NCBI RefSeq assembly: GCF_005877055.1
Contig: NZ_CP039424.1
Span: forward strand, 806,001-870,000
Direction of reading: 5' to 3'
From: Citricoccus sp. SGAir0253
Lineage (GTDB): Bacteria; Actinomycetota; Actinomycetes; Actinomycetales; Micrococcaceae
DNA: 64,000 bases
Shown here: in pieces, positions 15,859 through 23,127 of the stretch
How positions within the stretch are numbered: position 1 is the first letter of the stretch
How the letters are laid out: each line of letters opens with the position of its first letter
Translations under genes and position numbers: made by a program
The notes under the pieces: generated by a model
Told to the model about the DNA's origin: nothing
Seen by the model: only the letters and a program-made list of their open reading frames with translations
Databases searched by the model: none

Positions 15859-16704
15859 TCAGCGGCCCAGGGGGGCGGTGGACATCGCCGGTGCCTTCGG
15901 CTGGCGGACGGCGCCGGTGCGGTGGTGGGTGCCGTAGAGGGTGAGGCCCACGAAGGCCAGCCCGCCGACGAGGTTGCCCAGGACGGTGGGGATCTCGTTC
16001 CAGACGAGGTAGTCCATGAGGGAGAACTCCGCGCCGAGCAACAGCCCGGCGGGGAAGAGGAACATGTTGACGATCGAGTGCTCGAAGCCCATGGAGAAGA
16101 ACAGCATGACGGGCATCCACATGATCAGGGCCTTCCCGGTGGTGGACCGGGACATGAAGGCGGCGACCACGCCGGTGGACACCATCCAGTTGCACAGCAC
16201 GCCACGGATGAAGAGGGTGAGCATCCCCCCGGCGCCGTGCTCGGCGTAGCCGACGGTGCGCCCCTCGCCGATGGAGCCGATCTGCTGGGCGACCTCGTTC
16301 GGCGGCGAGCTGAAGCCGTAGGTCATGACCACCGTCATCATGACGGCGACGAGGACGGCGCCGGCGAGGTTCCCGGTGAACACCAGCCCCCAGTTCCGCA
16401 GCAGCCCGGGGAGTGTCACTCCCGGCCTCCGGTCGATCCAGGCCAGCGGCACCAGCGTGAACACCCCGGTGAGCAGGTCGAAGCCGAGCAGGTAGAGCAG
16501 GATGAAGCCGACCGGGAACAGCAGTGCACCGAGGAGCGCGATGCCCGTCTGCACCGTGACGGTGATGGCGAAGGCGGCGGCGAGCGCCAGGATCGCGCCG
16601 GCCATGAACGAGCGGATCAGGGTGTCCCGGGTGCTCATGAAGACCTTGGCCTCGCCGGCGTCGATCATCGTCTTGACGAAGTCTGGGGGGCTCACATAGG
16701 ACAT
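15859..16704 (-). CDS. nirC: formate/nitrite transporter family protein (NirC-like)
   Basis: A 281-residue FNT-family channel with six predicted membrane helices (first ~120 and last ~110 residues, in two repeats). It contains the family motif region NWMVSTGVVAAF, and MGFEHSIVNMF holds the conserved pore His. It most likely imports nitrite for the NirBD enzyme encoded just upstream, though FNT proteins can also carry formate or hydrosulfide. The ATG at 16704 follows a GGAG site. It is separated from the regulator gene by 162 bases that hold its own promoter with GlnR-type boxes. Confidence 0.9.
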   Translation of the reverse strand: MSYVSPPDFVKTMIDAGEAKVFMSTRDTLIRSFMAGAILALAAAFAITVTVQTGIALLGALLFPVGFILLYLLGFDLLTGVFTLVPLAWIDRRPGVTLPGLLRNWGLVFTGNLAGAVLVAVMMTVVMTYGFSSPPNEVAQQIGSIGEGRTVGYAEHGAGGMLTLFIRGVLCNWMVSTGVVAAFMSRSTTGKALIMWMPVMLFFSMGFEHSIVNMFLFPAGLLLGAEFSLMDYLVWNEIPTVLGNLVGGLAFVGLTLYGTHHRTGAVRQPKAPAMSTAPLGR

Positions 16705-16764
16705 CGGTCATCACTCCAGCTGTCAGGGGTACCAAGGGGCGCCGGTGGTCCCGGCGTGCTCGGA

Positions 16765-16819
16765 AATCTACGGAGTCGGCGTTTCCCGGGCGTTTCCGGG
16801 ACCGTGACGGGGCCGTAAA
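16765..16819 (-). promoter_or_regulatory. nirC promoter with an array of GlnR-like boxes
   Basis: Read on the minus strand: TTTAC, 6 bases, GTCAC, 7 bases, GAAAC, 6 bases, GAAAC, 10 bases, then TAGATT (-10, 16765-16770). The pentamers are spaced about one helical turn apart, like GlnR sites (gTnAC-n6-GaAAC) of other actinobacteria. Confidence 0.6.
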
Positions 16820-16866
16820 ACCCCTTTCTCACCCCCGTGCGGGCCCGGTGAGGCGGAGGGGAACCG

Positions 16867-17991
16867 CTAGACGGCAAGCCGGTAGCCCCGCTTGACCACG
16901 GTGGTCACGAGCCCGGGCACCGGCAGCTGTCGTCTCAGCCGCCAGACCAGCATCTCAAGGGCGTGCTCGGACTCGCACTGCCGCAGGACCGCCACGAGCT
17001 GGGCGCGGGTCAGCACGGCGCCCCGCGCGGCCGCCAGTTCACGCAGCAGCGCGAGGGGACCGGGCGGGAGCCGGACCGGTTCGGCCGCGTGCCCGGGCAC
17101 GTGCACCTGGTCGCCGCGGATCTCCAGGGGGCCCAGGCGGGTGTCCACGCGCAGGACCCCCTGCTGCTCCAGGTGCTCGCACACCAGCCGGATCATGGCA
17201 CCCAGGCGCCAGCGGGAGGGGACCAGCGGGCGCAGCCCGGCCTCGTGCAGCGGCCCGGCGGTCACGGTCCCGACGACGGCCGTCGCCACGTCCGCCCGGA
17301 GCGCCTCGAGGAGGCACCCCAGGCGCCCGTACTGCTGGGCGACGGCGAGGAAGGCCTCGACGGCGGGGGCGGCCGTGAAGGTGAGCACGTCGAGCCGGCG
17401 GTCGGCGGCGGCGTCGATCATCCGCAGCAGGTCCGAGTCCTCCGCCGGGCGCGCCCACGTGTAGGGCATCACGGTCAGCACCCGGGCCCCGGCCTCCTCG
17501 AGGCGGGAGACCTGCTGGTGGTCGAGCATGCCGTGCAGTTGGAAGGCCACCGTGCGTCCCGCAATGTCCCGCTCCAGCAGCAGGTCCACGAGGGAGGCGG
17601 TCCGTTCGTCGTCCGGGGCGCCGACGTCGTCCAGGCCGGCGGCGCGGACGGCACCGCGGGCCTTGGGCCCTCGGACGAGGATCGCGGCGGCCGCGAGGGC
17701 GCGGTGGAGCTCGGTGCCGAGCCCGTAGGCGTCGGCGGCCTCGGTCCAGCGTCGCATCCCGTAGGCCGTGGTGACCACCGCGTAGTCCGGCCGGGCCTCG
17801 ATGACCCGGCGCGTGTCCCGGTGCAGGGTGACGGACTCCGTCAGGGGGGCGATCCGCAGGGCCGGGGCGTGCATCACCTCGGCGCCGCGCCGCCGGAAGG
17901 CGCAGATGAGCTCGTCGCTGCGCCGGTCGGAGGTGACACCGATGCGGAACCCGGCCAGGGTCTGCGGCAGCGCCGCGGCGGGGTCGCTCAT
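16867..17991 (-). CDS. nnaR: HemD-like/winged-helix regulator of the NnaR type
   Basis: A 374-residue two-part protein. Residues ~15-265 form a uroporphyrinogen-III synthase (HemD) fold, starting AGFRIGVTSDRRSDEL. Residues ~290-374 form an OmpR/PhoB-type winged helix, ending in VKRGYRLAV. The same architecture occurs in NnaR, which works with GlnR to activate nitrite/nitrate assimilation genes in Streptomyces and Mycobacterium. A porphyrin-path enzyme role is possible, but a stand-alone HemD normally lacks the winged helix. It overlaps cobA by ATGA and lies in the nirB-cobA-nnaR operon, so it is probably a pathway-specific regulator encoded with its targets. Confidence 0.82.
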   Translation of the reverse strand: MSDPAAALPQTLAGFRIGVTSDRRSDELICAFRRRGAEVMHAPALRIAPLTESVTLHRDTRRVIEARPDYAVVTTAYGMRRWTEAADAYGLGTELHRALAAAAILVRGPKARGAVRAAGLDDVGAPDDERTASLVDLLLERDIAGRTVAFQLHGMLDHQQVSRLEEAGARVLTVMPYTWARPAEDSDLLRMIDAAADRRLDVLTFTAAPAVEAFLAVAQQYGRLGCLLEALRADVATAVVGTVTAGPLHEAGLRPLVPSRWRLGAMIRLVCEHLEQQGVLRVDTRLGPLEIRGDQVHVPGHAAEPVRLPPGPLALLRELAAARGAVLTRAQLVAVLRQCESEHALEMLVWRLRRQLPVPGLVTTVVKRGYRLAV

Positions 17992-18761
17992 GCGGCCCCT
18001 GCCACCCCGGCCAGCTCCCGCAGCCGCTCCTCGGCCCCGGGCGCCAGCCGCACGACCTCGCCGATCACCAGGACGGCGGGGGAGCGCATGCCCTGTACGG
18101 CGGAGGCGGTGAGGATCTCCGCGAGCGGGGCGATGCAGACCCGCTGCCGCTCGGTGCACCCGCGCTCCACGATCCCCACGGGCGTCCGGGGGTCCATCCC
18201 GTGCCGCACCAGCCCGGCGGCCGTGTGGCCGAGGGCGGCCATGCCCATGAGCACGACGACGGTCCCGCCCAGCTGCGCCAGCCCGGCCAGTTCCCCCTCG
18301 CCGAGCGGGTCGTGGCCGGACACCACCGTGAACGCCCTGCTCAGTCCGCGCGCGGTCACCGGGATCCCCGCCGCGCCCGGGGCGGCCACGGCGGAGGTGA
18401 TGCCCGGGACCACGGTCACCGGGACCCCGGCCTCCTGGCAGGCCGCCACCTCCTCGCTGCCGCGGCCGAGGACGAACGGGTCCCCGCCCTTGAGCCGGGC
18501 CACGCGCAGTCCGGCCAGTGCCGAGGCCACGATCAGCCGGTTGATCTGCGCCTGCGGGACCCGGTGGTGCCCGGGGTGCTTGCCGACGTCGACCAGGCGG
18601 GCCCGCGGCGCCCACGCGGCCAGGTCGTCCGTGGGGGCGAGCCGGTCGTAGTACACCACGTCGGCGTGGGCCAGCACGCGCAGCGCGCGCACCGTCAGCA
18701 GGTCCGCCGCCCCGGGACCGGCGCCGATGAGGGTGACCGTCCCGGGCCCCGGGCCGCTCAC
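17988..18761 (-). CDS. cobA: uroporphyrinogen-III C-methyltransferase (siroheme pathway)
   Basis: A 257-residue SUMT that methylates uroporphyrinogen III twice to precorrin-2, using S-adenosylmethionine. The N-terminal LIGAGPGAADLLT, VYYDRLA, RLKGGDPFVLGRG and PGITSA are the classic SUMT motifs. It is the single-domain form: the NAD-dependent dehydrogenase and ferrochelatase half of CysG is missing, so other genes must finish siroheme. The start is the GTG of a GTGA overlap with nirB, and the end overlaps nnaR by ATGA. Siroheme is the cofactor of NirB, which explains the linkage. Confidence 0.92.
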   Translation of the reverse strand: MSGPGPGTVTLIGAGPGAADLLTVRALRVLAHADVVYYDRLAPTDDLAAWAPRARLVDVGKHPGHHRVPQAQINRLIVASALAGLRVARLKGGDPFVLGRGSEEVAACQEAGVPVTVVPGITSAVAAPGAAGIPVTARGLSRAFTVVSGHDPLGEGELAGLAQLGGTVVVLMGMAALGHTAAGLVRHGMDPRTPVGIVERGCTERQRVCIAPLAEILTASAVQGMRSPAVLVIGEVVRLAPGAEERLRELAGVAGAA

Positions 18762-21280
18762 CGTGCACCCCGCACGGGGATGCGCGGTCCGGAGAGGGCC
18801 ACGGGTCCCGTCCCGTCCGGTTCCCCGGGCTCCGCCGGGGCGTTGACGAAGCCGCGGAACCGCCGCAGCCGCTCGGGGTCCTCGAGGGTGGCGGCCCACT
18901 CGTCCCGGTAGGCCTCCAGGTGGTCGGCGACCACCCGTTCCAGGTGCGCGGCGATGCCGAGGGAGTCCCGCACCACCACGTCGCGCACGTGGTCGAGCCC
19001 GCCGGGCAGCTCCTCCATCCAGCGGGCCGTGCGCTGGAGGCGCTCGGCGGTGCGGATGTAGTAGACGACGTAGCGGTCGATGTACCGCAGCAGCGTCGTG
19101 TCGTCGAGGTCCTTGGCCAGCAGCCTCGCGTGGGCCGGGGTGGCCCCGCCGTTGCCGCCCACGTAGAGGTTCCACCCCTCGGACGTGGCGATCACGCCGA
19201 CGTCCTTGCCGCGCGCCTCGGCGCACTCCCGGGCGCAGCCGGAGACGCCGAACTTCATCTTGTGCGGGCTCCGCAGGCCGCGGTAGCGCTCCTCCAGCCG
19301 GACGGCCATGGCCACCGAGTCCTGCACCCCGTAGCGGCACCACGTCGAGCCCACGCAGGACTTCACGTTGCGCAGGGCCTTGCCGTAGGCCTGGCCGGAC
19401 TCGAAGCCGGCGTCCACGAGGCGCCGCCAGATCCGGGGCAGCTGGTCCAGGGTGGCCCCGAACAGGTCGATCCGCTGGGCGCCGGTGATCTTGGTGTAGA
19501 GCCCGTACTCCCGGGCCACCTCGGCGATCACCGCGAGCTTCTCCGGCGTGATCTCGCCGGCGGGGATGCGGGGGACCACCGAATAGGTGCCGTCCTTCTG
19601 GAGGTTCGCCAGCGCCCGGTCGTTGGTGTCCTGCAGCCCCGCCCGGTCGCCGTCGAGGATGTACTCGCCGTGCAGGGTGGCCAGCACGGAGGCCGCCACC
19701 GGCTTGCAGATGTCACAGCCGAGGTTCGCGGCCGGGTCCGCAGGGGTGCCGAAGCGGGCCACGATCTCGCCGAAGCTCCTCAGCCGGGTGGCCTGCACGG
19801 CCTCGAACAGTCCGGACCGGGACAGGGCGAAGTGCTCGCACAACGCGGTGGAGACCTCCATCCCCAGCACGGCCAGTTGGCCCTCCATGACCTTCTGCGC
19901 CGCGGGCAGGCAGGAACCGCACTGGGTCCCCACCCCGGTGCAGGCCTTGAGGCCCGCCAGGTCCGGGCACCCGCCGCACACGGCCCGGCGCAGGTCCCCG
20001 GCGCTGACGTCGCGGCAGGAGCAGACCTGGGCCTCGTCCGGCAGCGCCAGGTCCGCCGGCGCCCCGTGGCCGGCGGCGGAGAGGAAGGCCCCCGCCTCGC
20101 CCGGCAGCTCGCGTCCGAGCATGGGGCGCAGCGCCGCGTAGGGGGTGGCGTCCCCCACGAAGATCCCGCCGAGCAGCGTGCGGGCGTCCTCGGAGACCAC
20201 GAGCTTCTGGTAGGTCCCGCCGACCGGGTCCGCGTAGACGACCTCCAGCGCGCCCTCGGCCGCGGCGAAGCCGTCCCCGAAGGTGGCCACGTCCAGCCCG
20301 GAGAGCTTGAGCTTGGCGGCCGTGTCGAAGCCGGGGAAGGTCCCGGTGCCGCCACAGAGCCGGTCGGCGACCACCTCGGCCATCGCGGTGGCCGGGGCCA
20401 CCAGGCCCACGCACTGCCCGCCGAAGCTGGCCGCCTCCCCGATCGCCCAGACGTGCGGGGCCGAGGTCGCACAGGTCTCGTCGATCGCGAACCCGCCCCG
20501 GGGGCCGAGCTCCAGCACCCCGGCGCCGAGCTCGTCGCGCGGGGTGATGCCGGTGGCCGCCACCACGAGGTCCACGGCGATGTCGTCCCCGGAGCCGAAG
20601 CGCAGCAGCGGTCCCTCCAGGGCAAGGGGACGCTCGCCGAGCCTCAGCACGTACCCCTGCCCCCGCAGCAGCCGGTTGAGGGTGCGCCCGCCGGACTCGT
20701 CCAGCTGGGCGTTCATGACCCAGGGGCGGGAGTGGACCACGGTCACGTCCGCGCCCAGCGCCCTGAGCCCGCCGGCGGCCTCCAGGCCCAGCAGGCCGCC
20801 GCCGATCACGGCGGCCCGGGGCGCGCGTCCCAGCCGGCCGCCCAGCTCGGCCACCTGCCCGCGCAGGCGGTCGACGTCGTCGATGGTCCGGTAGACCACC
20901 ATGTCCCCGGCCCCGGGGATCGGCGGCCGGGCGGCGTCGCTGCCGGTGGCCAGGACCAGTTCGTCCCAGCCGACGGTGTCGCCGTCCGCGGTGGCCAGGG
21001 TGCGGGCCGCGGGGTCGATGCCGGTGACCCGGCAGCCCGTCCGCAGGCCCACGCGAGGATCGTCCCAGGGGCCGGGGCCCAGGGGGAGGTCGTCGCCCGC
21101 GTCCAGGAAGCGACGGGAGAGCGCCACGCGGTCGTAGGGCGCCCACCGCTCCTCCGTGAAGACGGACACCCGCAGGTCCTCCTCGCGGGCCAGCAGGGCC
21201 TCCACCAGCCGGTGGGCGGCGGGCCCGCCGCCCACCACGGCCACGGTCCGGTTCGTTCGTCCGATCGGTCGCACAGTCAT
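18758..21280 (-). CDS. nirB: nitrite reductase [NAD(P)H] large subunit
   Basis: An 840-residue assimilatory siroheme nitrite reductase, reducing nitrite to ammonium in the cytoplasm. The N-terminal half is an FAD/NAD(P)H oxidoreductase (VGGGPAAHRL near residue 17, VIGGGLLGLEAA near 180). A BFD-type [2Fe-2S] region follows (CSCRDVSAG ... CGGCPDL ... CTGVGTQCGSC). The C-terminal sulfite/nitrite reductase half carries CVGSTWC and GCAREC, the four Cys that bind the 4Fe-4S cluster and siroheme. It is first in the operon with cobA and nnaR, overlapping cobA by GTGA. The promoter carries GlnR-like boxes. nirD is on the opposite strand. Confidence 0.95.
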   Translation of the reverse strand: MTVRPIGRTNRTVAVVGGGPAAHRLVEALLAREEDLRVSVFTEERWAPYDRVALSRRFLDAGDDLPLGPGPWDDPRVGLRTGCRVTGIDPAARTLATADGDTVGWDELVLATGSDAARPPIPGAGDMVVYRTIDDVDRLRGQVAELGGRLGRAPRAAVIGGGLLGLEAAGGLRALGADVTVVHSRPWVMNAQLDESGGRTLNRLLRGQGYVLRLGERPLALEGPLLRFGSGDDIAVDLVVAATGITPRDELGAGVLELGPRGGFAIDETCATSAPHVWAIGEAASFGGQCVGLVAPATAMAEVVADRLCGGTGTFPGFDTAAKLKLSGLDVATFGDGFAAAEGALEVVYADPVGGTYQKLVVSEDARTLLGGIFVGDATPYAALRPMLGRELPGEAGAFLSAAGHGAPADLALPDEAQVCSCRDVSAGDLRRAVCGGCPDLAGLKACTGVGTQCGSCLPAAQKVMEGQLAVLGMEVSTALCEHFALSRSGLFEAVQATRLRSFGEIVARFGTPADPAANLGCDICKPVAASVLATLHGEYILDGDRAGLQDTNDRALANLQKDGTYSVVPRIPAGEITPEKLAVIAEVAREYGLYTKITGAQRIDLFGATLDQLPRIWRRLVDAGFESGQAYGKALRNVKSCVGSTWCRYGVQDSVAMAVRLEERYRGLRSPHKMKFGVSGCARECAEARGKDVGVIATSEGWNLYVGGNGGATPAHARLLAKDLDDTTLLRYIDRYVVYYIRTAERLQRTARWMEELPGGLDHVRDVVVRDSLGIAAHLERVVADHLEAYRDEWAATLEDPERLRRFRGFVNAPAEPGEPDGTGPVALSGPRIPVRGAR

Positions 21281-21330
21281 GGGTCCATCCCCTCGCGTCG
21301 TCTCGCGCCGTCGCGCGTCGATGGGCCACC

Positions 21331-21373
21331 ACGCTATGGGCGGGCCGTTTCCCGGCCGTGTCCCCGGTGTAAC
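21331..21373 (-). promoter_or_regulatory. nirB promoter with GlnR-like boxes
   Basis: Minus strand: GTTAC, 6 bases, GACAC, 6 bases, GAAAC (21347-21351), 10 bases, TAGCGT (-10, 21331-21336). Spacing and sequence fit a GlnR site covering the -35 region of an activated promoter. The predicted leader is about 44 bases. Confidence 0.65.
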
Positions 21374-21423
21374 GGCTCGATGTCGCGCCCCTCACCGGTC
21401 CGCGGGCACCCCCGGAGGACACC

Positions 21424-21477
21424 GTTGCACGGACGAAACATCCCGGACGACGAGGGGAAACACCGGCTTCCTACGGT
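21424..21477 (+). promoter_or_regulatory. nirD leaderless promoter with GAAAC boxes
   Basis: GTTGC, 6 bases, GAAAC (21435-21439); a second GAAAC at 21456-21460; 11 bases; then TACGGT (-10, 21472-21477), 6 bases, ATG. The boxes resemble those of nirB and nirC but are less perfect. Confidence 0.5.
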
Positions 21478-21483
21478 GGGTCC

Positions 21484-21882
21484 ATGACCCTCACCGCGAT
21501 CCACCCAGCGTCCAGCACTGCCGCCCGGCCCGTCCTCGCCACCGCGAGTCCGTCAGTCCGGTCCTGGCACCCGGTCTGTCCCCTGGACCGGCTCGAGCCC
21601 CTGTGGGCCGAGGCCGCCCTCGTGGCCGGTCAGCAGGTCGCCCTGGTGCGGCTGCCCTCCGACGAGGTGCTCGCCGTGTCCCACTGGGATCCCTACGCGC
21701 ACGCCCCCGTCATGGCCCGCGGGATCGTCGGCTCCCGCGGCGGGCGGCCCACCCTGGCCTCACCCCTGCACAAGCAGGTCTACGACCTCGGCACGGGGCA
21801 GTGCCTCACCGACCCCGGCCTGCGGCTCGCCACGTTCGGCGTGCGGGTCCGGGACCGGATCGTCGAGGTCCGCGCCGCGTGA
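21484..21882 (+). CDS. nirD: nitrite reductase small subunit
   Basis: A 132-residue Rieske-fold protein of the NirD family, which lacks the [2Fe-2S] ligands of true Rieske proteins and completes the NirBD enzyme. Typical features are WHPVCPLDRLEP, VALVRLPSDEVLAVSHWDP and SPLHKQVYDLGTG. An N-terminal extension of ~25 residues is Ala/Ser-rich. It is transcribed away from nirB, whereas nirBD is normally one operon with nirD second. It is probably leaderless (TACGGT six bases before the ATG). Confidence 0.92.
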   Translation: MTLTAIHPASSTAARPVLATASPSVRSWHPVCPLDRLEPLWAEAALVAGQQVALVRLPSDEVLAVSHWDPYAHAPVMARGIVGSRGGRPTLASPLHKQVYDLGTGQCLTDPGLRLATFGVRVRDRIVEVRAA

Positions 21883-21887
21883 GGGAC

Positions 21888-21953
21888 ATGCCGGCGCTCA
21901 TCGCCGTCTCCCACGGCACGGCGGACCCCGCGGGCCGGGCACGGATCGCCGAG
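21888..21953 (+). pseudogene. sirB: remnant of sirohydrochlorin chelatase (SirB/CbiX), N-terminus only
   Basis: Six bases after nirD, an ATG with GAGGGA in front opens a frame reading ALIAVSHGTADPAGRARIA. This is the characteristic start of SirB/CbiX chelatases, including their first metal-binding His. Similarity ends after about 22 codons, and the frame stops at 22040 after unrelated residues; no other part of the gene is found nearby. In related actinobacteria a chelatase gene commonly sits by nirBD, so this looks like a deletion relic. Siroheme ferrochelation must then be done elsewhere in the genome. Confidence 0.7.
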
Positions 21954-21976
21954 CCCGTGGTGGGGCGCTACCGCGT

Positions 21977-21982
21977 TACCGT
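21977..21982 (+). promoter_or_regulatory. leaderless -10 of the gene at 21989
   Basis: TACCGT, then 6 bases, then GTG. The promoter lies inside the frame tail of the sirB remnant. Confidence 0.6.
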
Positions 21983-21988
21983 GGAGGG

Positions 21989-22219
21989 GTGTTCACTCCC
22001 TGGGACCACGGCTCGACCGCCTACCGCACCACGCTGCTGACCGGCACCGGCCTCATCCTGCTCGGCATCATCCTCTCCGTGCTCGGCGCCCTGGCCTCCG
22101 CCCTGCCGCTGCAGTGGACGGCGCTCGTGCTGATCGGCGCCGGCCTCGTCACGCACCTCGCGGCCCAGGTGCTCCGGATCCGGGACGCCCGCCGCCGGCA
22201 CCGGCCCGCGGACCGGTAG
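21989..22219 (+). CDS. small two-helix membrane protein (DUF3188-like)
   Basis: A 76-residue protein with two membrane helices: residues ~13-40, rich in Leu/Gly/Ile, and ~43-63, containing LVLIGAGLVTHLAAQVL. The tail is basic (RRRHRPADR). It resembles the small DUF3188 proteins of Micrococcaceae, but I am not certain of the family. The GTG start is fixed by a TACCGT -10 six bases upstream. It lies between the nitrite locus and the MaoC/murB genes. Function unknown. Confidence 0.6.
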   Translation: MFTPWDHGSTAYRTTLLTGTGLILLGIILSVLGALASALPLQWTALVLIGAGLVTHLAAQVLRIRDARRRHRPADR

Positions 22220-22261
22220 TCTGGGGACGGCCCAGCAACCCGAGACCAGGAGGACCGCCGC

Positions 22262-22711
22262 GTGAGCGTCAACCCGGACCTGCAGGGGCGGAGCTACCCG
22301 CCCACCGCGCCCTACGCCGTCGGGCGGGAGAAGATCCGGGAGTTCGCCGCCGCCGTGCAGGCCGCGCACCCCGCGCACGCGGACGTGGAGGCGGCCCGGG
22401 CCCTGGGCCACGCCGACCTGGTCGCCCCGCCCACCTTCGCCGTCGTCCTCGCCCAGCGCGCCGAGCAGGCGGTGGTGCAGGACCCGGACTCGGGCATCGA
22501 CTTCTCCCGCGTGGTCCACGCGGACGAGCGCTTCACCCACCACCGGCCCATCGTGGCCGGCGACGAGCTGGTCGCCACCGCCACCGTGGAGGCCGTGAAG
22601 TCCCTCGGCGGGCACTCGATGGTCACCACGCGCGCCGACATCGCCACCGTGGCCGGGGAACCGGTCAGCACCGTGCGGTCCACCCTCCTGGTCCGCGGAG
22701 AGGACGCCTGA
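22262..22711 (+). CDS. MaoC-like dehydratase subunit, FAS1-type N-terminal domain (HadA-like)
   Basis: A 149-residue single hot-dog-fold protein of the type that pairs with a catalytic MaoC subunit. It contains APPTFAVVLAQRA and VVHADERFTHHRPIVAGDEL, typical of HadA/HadC-like partners. In mycobacteria such heterodimers dehydrate beta-hydroxyacyl-ACP; mycolic acids are not expected here, so the substrate is open. The GTG at 22262 is preceded by GGAGGA, and a TAGTCT -10 lies at 22217-22222. It overlaps the next gene by TGATG, and murB follows, a gene order shared with many actinobacteria. Confidence 0.85.
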   Translation: MSVNPDLQGRSYPPTAPYAVGREKIREFAAAVQAAHPAHADVEAARALGHADLVAPPTFAVVLAQRAEQAVVQDPDSGIDFSRVVHADERFTHHRPIVAGDELVATATVEAVKSLGGHSMVTTRADIATVAGEPVSTVRSTLLVRGEDA

Positions 22712-23127
22712 TGCCCGCCACCCCCGCCAAGGGCGAGTCCATCGGGACCGCCACCGTCCACCTCGAGCGCGCCGACCTGGTCCGCTACGCCGGCGCCTCG
22801 GGGGACTTCAACCCCATCCACTGGTCCGAGTCCATGGCGCGCGCCGTGGGGCTGCCCGGGGTGATCGCCCACGGCATGCTGACGATGGGCACCGCCGTGC
22901 AGCTCGTCACCGACTGGTGCGGGGACCCCGGCGCCGTGGTGGACTACCAGACCCGCTTCACCCAGATGGTGCCGGTCCCCGAGGACGGCGGCGCCGACCT
23001 CGAGGTCTCCGGGAAGGTCGGGGCCGTGAACGACGACGGCACGGTCCGGATCGACCTGGCGGTCACCACCGGCGGGACGAAGGTGCTCACGAAGGCGCAG
23101 GCGCTGGTCCGGCTGGGCGAGCGGTGA
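22711..23127 (+). CDS. MaoC-like dehydratase catalytic subunit (HadB-like)
   Basis: A 138-residue hot-dog-fold protein with the hydratase-2 motif ASGDFNPIHW, which supplies the catalytic Asp and His, and GVIAHGML. It should form a heterodimer with the product of the preceding gene and act on (R)-3-hydroxyacyl thioesters. The ATG sits in a TGATG overlap, and the stop overlaps the murB GTG by GTGA, so three proteins are made from one coupled message. The physiological acyl substrate is not known from sequence. Confidence 0.88.
   Translation: MPATPAKGESIGTATVHLERADLVRYAGASGDFNPIHWSESMARAVGLPGVIAHGMLTMGTAVQLVTDWCGDPGAVVDYQTRFTQMVPVPEDGGADLEVSGKVGAVNDDGTVRIDLAVTTGGTKVLTKAQALVRLGER

Noticed and set aside
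21156-22040. A 294-codon plus-strand frame covering the nirB/nirD region
   Set aside because: Only its last ~50 codons, the sirB relic, have any meaning. The rest is a shadow of nirB, the promoter region and nirD.
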